Part shown: positions 6,155 through 11,636 of the stretch, one piece after another
How positions within the stretch are numbered: the stretch's first letter is position 1
How the letters are laid out: every line of letters begins with the position of its first letter
Assembly: GCA_937919015.1 (NCBI GenBank)
Contig: CALFPN010000044.1
Span: 1 to 11,636 of the forward strand
Length of the DNA stretch: 11,636 nucleotides
Direction: 5' to 3'
From: an uncultured Clostridia bacterium
GTDB lineage: Bacteria; Bacillota; Clostridia; Lachnospirales; Anaerotignaceae
Made by a program: the position numbers and the translations under genes
The notes under the pieces: model-generated
Databases searched by the model: none
What the model was told of the DNA's origin: nothing
Seen by the model: only the letters and a program-made list of their open reading frames with translations

Positions 6155-6553
6155 ATGGAAAGACTGATGGAAGGCTTTTCTATGCTGACCTGGCAGCATT
6201 ATCTGTTTGCAGCCAGCGTGGCTTATGTGATCACATATATCTATCGTGTGTTTTCCCGTTTGCTGGAAAGAAGCAGGGAAAAGAAGAAAAACGGTGAAAA
6301 AACATATGTCATTAAAACATTTGACAGGCAGGCAGTGGATCGCTGCAAGGAACTGTTTCCCGTTGATGTCCTTTCTTTCAAGGGCAGAGAATTCAAAAGA
6401 GGGGCACAGATTAAGGTGACGACCATCCAGAAAAATATTATTATCGGTGAGTTTATCGGACTCAATCAGGTGAATCTGGTTTGCATCAAAACGGGGAACC
6501 AGATCATCGCCCATCAGTTGGAAAAGATCGCCGAAGTGACAATGGCAGAATAA
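6155..6553 (+). CDS. Unrecognised small membrane-anchored protein with a possible Sm/SH3-like barrel
   Basis: I do not recognise this 132-residue protein. A hydrophobic segment at about 16-33 (YLFAASVAYVITYIYRVF) is followed by Arg/Lys residues (35-48), which suggests one membrane helix with the C-terminal part in the cytoplasm. The soluble part holds a short helix (about 56-67) and then a beta-rich stretch from about 83 to 128. The stretch IKVTTIQKNIIIGEFIGLNQ, followed by NLVCIKTGNQIIAHQLEKI, has the strand and Gly spacing of small SH3 or Sm-like barrels. That is an inference from pattern, not a match. AAAGGAG lies about 10 bp before the ATG. It is the last gene of the rightward block, 21 bp after rsmI, and a strong terminator follows. 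Confidence 0.8.
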   Translation: MERLMEGFSMLTWQHYLFAASVAYVITYIYRVFSRLLERSREKKKNGEKTYVIKTFDRQAVDRCKELFPVDVLSFKGREFKRGAQIKVTTIQKNIIIGEFIGLNQVNLVCIKTGNQIIAHQLEKIAEVTMAE

Positions 6554-6556
6554 AAG

Positions 6557-6592
6557 AGAGAGACTTTGAACAGTTTTCAAGGTCTCTTTTTT
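6557..6592 (+). terminator. Rho-independent terminator closing the tmk-rsmI block
   Basis: A 12-bp stem (6559-6570 with 6576-6587, one T-G wobble) and a 5-base loop are followed by an uninterrupted T-run. It begins 3 bp after the stop codon. Confidence 0.88.
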
Positions 6593-6639
6593 ATGTTACA
6601 AAATCTGGGGGAATGTATCATCTTCCTTGAGTTTATGCG

Positions 6640-6658
6640 ATTTTAACAGTATTTTAAC
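6640..6658. repeat. Direct repeat ATTTTAAC upstream of the tetR promoter
   Basis: ATTTTAAC occurs at 6640-6647 and 6651-6658, 11 bp apart, about one helical turn. The second copy ends 11 bp before the -35 box at 6670. It could be an activator site, or simply chance in AT-rich DNA. Confidence 0.3.
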
Positions 6659-6669
6659 GGGTCAAAATA

Positions 6670-6697
6670 TTGAAAAAAATAGGAGGCCGAATATAAT
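6670..6697 (+). promoter_or_regulatory. Promoter of the tetR-activase operon
   Basis: TTGAAA (6670-6675) and a consensus TATAAT (6692-6697) lie 16 bp apart. Transcription would start near 6704, giving a leader of about 120 bases. Confidence 0.72.
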
Positions 6698-6707
6698 AAT
6701 AGAGTAT

Positions 6708-6723
6708 CAGACCGACTGGTCTG
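6708..6723. promoter_or_regulatory. TetR-type operator, inverted repeat CAGACC-N4-GGTCTG
   Basis: CAGACC (6708-6713) and GGTCTG (6718-6723) are perfect inverted arms around GACT. AGACC/GGTCT half-sites of this spacing are common for TetR-family repressors. The site begins a few bases after the predicted start of transcription, well placed for the adjacent regulator to repress its own operon. Confidence 0.72.
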
Positions 6724-6760
6724 TAATTTTGCATTGCAAAAATACAGGGAAAAATAAGGG

Positions 6761-6779
6761 CTGCGGAGGCATGCCGCAG
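6761..6779 (+). other. GC-rich leader hairpin in front of tetR
   Basis: CTGCGG (6761-6766) pairs with CCGCAG (6774-6779) across a 7-base loop in an otherwise AT-rich leader. A weaker CAGGA/TCCTG hairpin overlaps just after it. No T-run follows, so this is not a simple terminator; it may protect the leader RNA. No known riboswitch was recognised. Confidence 0.35.
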
Positions 6780-6827
6780 GAAGCAGTCCTGTTTATCAGC
6801 ATAAAAATTTAGAAAGGAGGAACCCGA

Positions 6828-7487
6828 TTGAAAACGGAACATGAAATATTGGAAATGGCTTTTACCATGTTTTTGGAAAAGGGTTTTTCCGAAGTATCTA
6901 CCAATGAACTGATTCGGGAAGCGGGGCTGACGAAGGGTGGTTTCTACTATTCCTTCAAAAGCCGGGAAGATTTGGATCAGCGGGTGGTGGAAAAATATAT
7001 CCATCCTTACTTTGTGCAGCCCATAAAGCAGATGCAGCGCATCTGGGAAGAAAAAAGGCAGGATATTTCTACGGAAGAATTGCTCTGGCACGGGTTTTTC
7101 ATGCCCCAGCGGTTCATCAATTATCAGCAGGAGATTGGCAGAGAGATCGCCTTTCGCAATTTTTATTTCTTGCTTTATGAAAGCATGAAGAAATTCCCTG
7201 AGGTAGGCGACTATTTCAAAGAATTCAACAGCCAAAAGGGGGAAATTCTCCGTCGGATTCTGGAAAGAGGACAGAGGCGGGGAGAAATCGAAAAAACGAT
7301 CGATTTGGAAAATTACGTTACGATGATCCTGGCAATGCAGGATGGCATTCTGGCACTGAAGGTGCTGGATGACGGCATCGATGACGAGGAAAAATATAAA
7401 AACATACAAAAGCAAATGTGGAGAGATATTTCCACGGAGAGTAACGAAGCATATAGAGACGGAGGTGTGACAAGTGCAGTATCATAA
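6828..7487 (+). CDS. TetR/AcrR-family transcriptional regulator
   Basis: This 219-residue regulator has the TetR N-terminal DNA-binding domain. Helix 1 is EILEMAFTMFLEKGFSEVST (about 6-25), and the helix-turn-helix is NELIREAGLTKGGFYYSFKS (26-45) with the family's G-FYY-F-S signature, followed by REDL. The rest is an all-helical ligand-binding and dimerisation domain with no recognisable ligand signature. The start is TTG at 6828 with AGAAAGGAGG 7 bp before it; no ATG fits better. Its 3' end overlaps the activase gene by 14 bp, so the two are translated together, and the palindrome in its own promoter suggests autoregulation. An acyl-CoA or related metabolite is a plausible ligand given the neighbour, but this is inference. 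Confidence 0.9.
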   Translation: MKTEHEILEMAFTMFLEKGFSEVSTNELIREAGLTKGGFYYSFKSREDLDQRVVEKYIHPYFVQPIKQMQRIWEEKRQDISTEELLWHGFFMPQRFINYQQEIGREIAFRNFYFLLYESMKKFPEVGDYFKEFNSQKGEILRRILERGQRRGEIEKTIDLENYVTMILAMQDGILALKVLDDGIDDEEKYKNIQKQMWRDISTESNEAYRDGGVTSAVS

Positions 7488-10400
7488 ATATGACAATACA
7501 TATAAAATGGGTATTGATATCGGTTCTACGACGGTAAAAGTTGTTCTGACCGACGAAAAAAATGAGATCGCATTTGCAAGATACAGAAGACACTTTTCTG
7601 AAATCAAAAAAACAGTGAAAGATATCCTGAAGGAAGCGAAGGAAGAAATCGGCCATGCCCTTTTCTCCACGATGATCACAGGTTCCGGCGGCGTGGCTCT
7701 GGCAAAGGCCATTGGCGTGGAATTTATTCAAGAAGTGGTTGCCACAGCCAATGCCATTGAGGCATCCGCCCCCCAGACAGATGTAGCCATTGAACTGGGC
7801 GGTGAAGACGCAAAGATCATCTATTTCGAAGGTGGCAACGTGGAACAGAGAATGAATGGTGTTTGTGCCGGCGGCACAGGCTCCTTTATCGACCAGATGG
7901 CAAGCCTCTTGCAGACAGATGCCACAGGTCTGAATGAACTGGCAAAAAAATATGAAGTGATCTATCCCATCGCTTCCCGCTGCGGCGTATTTGCCAAAAC
8001 AGATATCCAGCCCCTGATCAACGAAGGGGCCAAAAAGGAAGACCTGGCAGCATCCATCTTTCAGGCCGTTGTGAATCAGACCATTGCAGGTCTGGCCTGC
8101 GGGAAGCCCATCCGCGGCCATGTGGCATTTTTGGGCGGCCCTCTGCATTTCCTCTCTGAACTGCGCGGCCGTTTTATTGAAACATTGAAGCTGACAGAGG
8201 AAACCACCATCATTCCTGAAAATTCCCATCTCTTCGCTGCATACGGCACAGCTGTTTCCAATAAAGGCGAAGCAGAACTGGATTTTAACAGCCTGCTGGA
8301 AAGACTGGAAAACGGTGTGGAACTGACAGCGGAAGTAACCCGTATGGACCCTCTGTTCAAAGACGAAGAAGATTATGAAACATTCAAGGATCGTCATGAC
8401 AGAGATAAGGTAAAACGCATCCCTCTGTCCAATTATCACGGCGATGCTTTTCTGGGCATCGATGCCGGTTCCACCACAACAAAGGTTGCGCTGGTTTCCA
8501 AGGACGGCGATCTGCTGTATTCCTTCTATGCAGGCAACGAAGGCAGCCCACTGAACGTTGTTATGAAGAGCCTGAATGAAATGTATGACATGATGCCTGC
8601 AGACGTAGTGATCCGCAATTCCTGTGTCACAGGTTACGGTGAAGGGCTCATCAAAGAAGCGCTGATGATCGATCTGGGCTATATCGAAACCGTTGCCCAC
8701 TACAAAGCAGCCCAGTTCTTCAAACCCGATGTTGACTTTATTCTGGATATCGGCGGTCAGGATATGAAATGCATCCGCATCAAGGATAATGTCATCGACA
8801 GCGTACTCTTGAATGAAGCATGCTCCTCCGGCTGCGGCTCCTTCATTGAAACCTTCGCAAAAAGTCTGAATTATACCGTACAGGATTTCGCAAAAGTGGC
8901 ACTGTTTGCAAAGAACCCCATCGATCTTGGCTCCAGATGTACGGTATTTATGAACTCCCGCGTAAAACAGGCCCAGAAGGAAGGTGCAGAAGTCGGCGAT
9001 ATTTCTGCCGGTCTGGCATATTCCGTGATCAAAAATGCACTGCTGAAGGTAATCAAAATTTCTGATCCCAAAGCCATGGGCAAATCCATGGTGGTACAGG
9101 GCGGTACTTTCTATAACGATGCAGTACTGAAAAGCTTTGAACTGATTTCCGGCAGAGAAGCGGTCCGTCCCGATATCGCAGGCATCATGGGTGCCTTCGG
9201 TGCTGGGCTCATCGCGAAGGATAAATATACAGCAGGCTATCAGACAACACTGATCAGCCGTGAAGATATGAATGCGCTGGAAGTGAAGTCCAACATGGCA
9301 AGATGTCAGGGCTGCACCAATCACTGCCTGCTGACAGTGAACCTTTTCAGCGGCGGCAGACGCTTTATCACAGGCAACAGATGCGAAAGAGGTCTGGGGA
9401 AGGAAAAAATCACAGATCCCGCACCTAACCTGTATGAATACAAACGCCACAGACTGTTCGACTATGAACCACTGACAGCAGAACAGGCCACCAGAGGGGA
9501 GATCGGTATCCCCCGCGGCCTGAATATGTATGAAGATTATCCCTTCTGGCATACCTTCTTCACAAAACTGGGCTACAGAGTGGTACTTTCCCCTAACTCC
9601 AGCAAAATGATTTTTGAAATGGGGATGGAATCTATCCCCTCCGAATCCGTTTGCTACCCCGCCAAACTGGTGCATGGTCATGTGAAATGGCTCATCGAAC
9701 AGGGCGTAAAGACGATTTTCTATCCCGGTATCGTTTACGAAAGAAGGGACAGCATGGCGGCAGATAATAACTACAACTGCCCTATCGTTGCATCCTATAA
9801 TGAAAATATCAAAAATAACGTGGAAGACCTGAAGGAAAAAGACATCAAGTTTATGAATCCCTTCCTGTCCTTCGACAATATCCATACAGTGACAAAACGT
9901 CTGACAGAAGAATTCGTTCCCGAAGGCTGTACAGCGGCAGAAGTGAAAGAAGCGGCAGAAGCGGCATGGGCAGAATGGGGCACTTTCCGCAGGGATATGC
10001 AGAAAAAGGGCGAAGAAACCCTGAAATATATCCGCGAAAAAGGCATGACAGGGATCGTGCTGGCGGGCAGACCCTACCATGCAGACCCCGAAATCAACCA
10101 TGGGATCCCCGAACTGATCGCCGGATTCCATATTGCCGTTCTGACAGAGGACAGCGTGGCCCATCTGGGGAATGTGGAACGTCCTACCATCGTAAGAGAC
10201 CAGTGGACATATCATTCCAGACTGTATGAAGCAGCAGCCTTCGTGAAGAAGCAGAAGGATATCGAATTTGTTCAGCTGAACTCCTTTGGCTGCGGTCTGG
10301 ATGCTGTGACAACAGACGAGGTCAAATCCATCCTGACAGCCGCAGGCAAAATTTATACAGCCCTGAAGATCGATGAAGTAAACAATCTGGGGGCAGCCCG

Positions 10401-11636
10401 CATCCGTATCCGTTCTCTGATTGCGGCCATTGAAGACAGAAAAGAAAAGAACGTGCAGATCCGCAAAGGCGATGCATCCCTGAAACGCGTCCTCTTCACA
10501 AAAGAAATGAAGAAGAACTACACCATCATCTGTCCACAGATGTCTCCCATCCATTTTGAAATTCTGGAACCTGCTTTCCGCAAAGCGGGCTACAATATCG
10601 AAATCATGGAAGCCATGGATAAACATGCTATCGAAACAGGTCTGAAGTATGTAAACAATGACGCCTGCTATCCTGCTCTGATTTCCATCGGCCAGCTCTT
10701 GAATGCGCTGCTTTCCGGTAAATATGACCTGAACAGAACAGCCCTCTTGATTTCTCAGACCGGCGGCGGCTGCCGTGCCACAAACTATATCGCTTTCATC
10801 CGTAAGGCACTGGCAAATCTGGGGATGCCTGATATTCCGGTTATTTCCGTAAACCCTGCAGGTCTGGAAAAGAACCCCGGCTTCAAGCTGACCCCCGCTC
10901 TGCTGCACCGCACACTGCAGGCATTGGTATATGGTGATCTGTTCATGCGTGTGCTGTATCGCACAAGACCTTATGAAAAGGTGAAGGGTTCTGCCAATGC
11001 CCTCTATGAAAAATGGAATGAAAAGGTAAAACGTGATGTGGTTAGAGCCGATAGAAAGACATTTGCGGAAAATCTGCGCGGTATCATCCGTGATTTTGAG
11101 GAACTGGAGCTGCTGGATATCAAGAAACCTCGTGTTGGCGTAGTTGGGGAAATTCTGGTCAAATTCCATCCCACTGCAAACAATGATCTGGTGAACCTGC
11201 TGGAAAGAGAAGGTGCGGAAGCCGTTGTTCCTGATCTTTTGACCTTCGGTCTGTACTGCTGTTATAATCAGGTACAGAAGGAAAAATATCTGGGCGGCTC
11301 TAAAAAGGCGCGTATCATTGGTAACACTGTGGCAAAAGTGATCGAATGGTACCAGAAGCCCATGATGGACGCGCTGGCAGAAAGCAAACGATTCGATAAG
11401 CCCGAAGATATCAAGAGTCTGGGCAGAGAAGCAGAAAAGATCGTATCCCTGTGTAACCAGACCGGAGAAGGCTGGTTCCTGACTGCGGAAATGATCGAAC
11501 TGATCCATAGCGGTGTGCCCAATATTGTCTGCACACAGCCCTTCGGCTGCCTGCCCAACCATGTGGTCGGGAAAGGTGTCATCAAGGAACTGCGCAAACA
11601 GTATCCCATGAGTAACGTGGTTGCCATTGACTATGA
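7474..11636 (+). CDS. Giant fused 2-hydroxyacyl-CoA dehydratase activase-related protein, 3' end outside window
   Basis: An open frame of 1387 codons runs off the right edge. It begins at GTG 7474, 6 bp after GGAGGTG; the ATG at 7507 is in frame but has no site. Relatives known as large BadF/BcrA/HgdC-type activases use ATP to drive low-potential electrons from a [4Fe-4S] cluster. Two ASKHA ATPase modules occur in tandem. The first has GIDIGSTTVK (13-22), GGEDAK (109-114), Cys131 and Cys170. The second has GIDAGSTTTK (328-337), GGQDMK (427-432), Cys450 and Cys489. A Cys cluster (611, 614, 618, 637) then leads into a DUF2229-like region (about 676-900). The C-terminal part from about 1020 resembles HgdB-type subunits (Cys1065, Cys1100, Cys1353, Cys1359). 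The physiological substrate is unknown; it is probably an oxygen-sensitive redox protein. Confidence 0.9.
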   Translation, partial: MQYHKYDNTYKMGIDIGSTTVKVVLTDEKNEIAFARYRRHFSEIKKTVKDILKEAKEEIGHALFSTMITGSGGVALAKAIGVEFIQEVVATANAIEASAPQTDVAIELGGEDAKIIYFEGGNVEQRMNGVCAGGTGSFIDQMASLLQTDATGLNELAKKYEVIYPIASRCGVFAKTDIQPLINEGAKKEDLAASIFQAVVNQTIAGLACGKPIRGHVAFLGGPLHFLSELRGRFIETLKLTEETTIIPENSHLFAAYGTAVSNKGEAELDFNSLLERLENGVELTAEVTRMDPLFKDEEDYETFKDRHDRDKVKRIPLSNYHGDAFLGIDAGSTTTKVALVSKDGDLLYSFYAGNEGSPLNVVMKSLNEMYDMMPADVVIRNSCVTGYGEGLIKEALMIDLGYIETVAHYKAAQFFKPDVDFILDIGGQDMKCIRIKDNVIDSVLLNEACSSGCGSFIETFAKSLNYTVQDFAKVALFAKNPIDLGSRCTVFMNSRVKQAQKEGAEVGDISAGLAYSVIKNALLKVIKISDPKAMGKSMVVQGGTFYNDAVLKSFELISGREAVRPDIAGIMGAFGAGLIAKDKYTAGYQTTLISREDMNALEVKSNMARCQGCTNHCLLTVNLFSGGRRFITGNRCERGLGKEKITDPAPNLYEYKRHRLFDYEPLTAEQATRGEIGIPRGLNMYEDYPFWHTFFTKLGYRVVLSPNSSKMIFEMGMESIPSESVCYPAKLVHGHVKWLIEQGVKTIFYPGIVYERRDSMAADNNYNCPIVASYNENIKNNVEDLKEKDIKFMNPFLSFDNIHTVTKRLTEEFVPEGCTAAEVKEAAEAAWAEWGTFRRDMQKKGEETLKYIREKGMTGIVLAGRPYHADPEINHGIPELIAGFHIAVLTEDSVAHLGNVERPTIVRDQWTYHSRLYEAAAFVKKQKDIEFVQLNSFGCGLDAVTTDEVKSILTAAGKIYTALKIDEVNNLGAARIRIRSLIAAIEDRKEKNVQIRKGDASLKRVLFTKEMKKNYTIICPQMSPIHFEILEPAFRKAGYNIEIMEAMDKHAIETGLKYVNNDACYPALISIGQLLNALLSGKYDLNRTALLISQTGGGCRATNYIAFIRKALANLGMPDIPVISVNPAGLEKNPGFKLTPALLHRTLQALVYGDLFMRVLYRTRPYEKVKGSANALYEKWNEKVKRDVVRADRKTFAENLRGIIRDFEELELLDIKKPRVGVVGEILVKFHPTANNDLVNLLEREGAEAVVPDLLTFGLYCCYNQVQKEKYLGGSKKARIIGNTVAKVIEWYQKPMMDALAESKRFDKPEDIKSLGREAEKIVSLCNQTGEGWFLTAEMIELIHSGVPNIVCTQPFGCLPNHVVGKGVIKELRKQYPMSNVVAIDY

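Noticed and set aside
5417..6580. A 387-codon minus-strand frame over rsmI and the following gene
   Set aside because: Antisense to RsmI, whose conserved motifs are unmistakable; the antisense translation has low-complexity His/Phe-rich content.
6627..6812. A 61-codon plus-strand frame in the tetR leader
   Set aside because: It starts upstream of the predicted transcription start and spans the promoter and operator; no ribosome site or domain.
6724..6827. Possible riboswitch in the tetR leader
   Set aside because: Only simple hairpins are visible and none matches a riboswitch core that I recognise; the operator already gives a sufficient account of regulation.
7318..11562. A 1414-codon open frame on the minus strand
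   Set aside because: It is antisense to the activase frame, which has clear motifs throughout. The minus-strand translation is rich in Cys, His and Phe with no domain, and it stays open because the sense gene rarely uses codons that read as stops in that frame.

Overview
The window looks like chromosomal DNA from a strictly anaerobic, low-to-mid GC Firmicute of the class Clostridia, probably Lachnospirales or a relative. The evidence is strong AGGAGG-type ribosome binding sites, several TTG/GTG starts, sigma-A-like promoters and the conserved order tmk-darA-holB-ricT-trmN6-rsmI. That order is a thinned version of the Bacillus tmk-to-yabC cluster, without yaaR, yabA and yazA. The window ends in a very large oxygen-sensitive-type 2-hydroxyacyl-CoA dehydratase activase gene. 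The genus cannot be fixed from the sequence alone.

Layout: (1) 1-1170 is a small island of DNA-binding proteins. Two XRE-type helix-turn-helix genes and a ribbon-helix-helix gene are packed leftward and end in a hairpin terminator. A divergent rightward XRE gene faces them, with a perfect 18-bp palindrome just downstream of its -10 box. This resembles the regulatory switch of a mobile element, but no integrase or structural gene is in view. (2) 1171-1578 is a long non-coding stretch rich in hairpins and short repeats, followed by a good promoter for tmk. (3) 1579-6553 is a rightward housekeeping block: thymidylate kinase, c-di-AMP receptor protein, DNA polymerase III delta', the Fe-S protein RicT, a tRNA methyltransferase and the 16S rRNA methyltransferase RsmI. 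It ends with an unrecognised membrane-anchored small protein and a strong terminator. A long compound hairpin separates trmN6 from rsmI. (4) 6660-11636 is an apparently autoregulated two-gene unit. A promoter with a TetR-type operator drives a TetR-family regulator, which overlaps by 14 bp a giant fused activase gene that runs off the right edge.

How the genes work together: the middle block combines nucleotide supply, replication, second-messenger sensing and RNA modification, a well-known linkage in Firmicutes without one shared pathway. The right-hand unit most likely lets a TetR protein sense a metabolite, perhaps an acyl-CoA, and control an ATP-driven electron-transfer protein. That protein carries two activase modules, a Cys-rich linker and an HgdB-like C-terminal region. 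No tRNA, rRNA, CRISPR array or insertion sequence was recognised.
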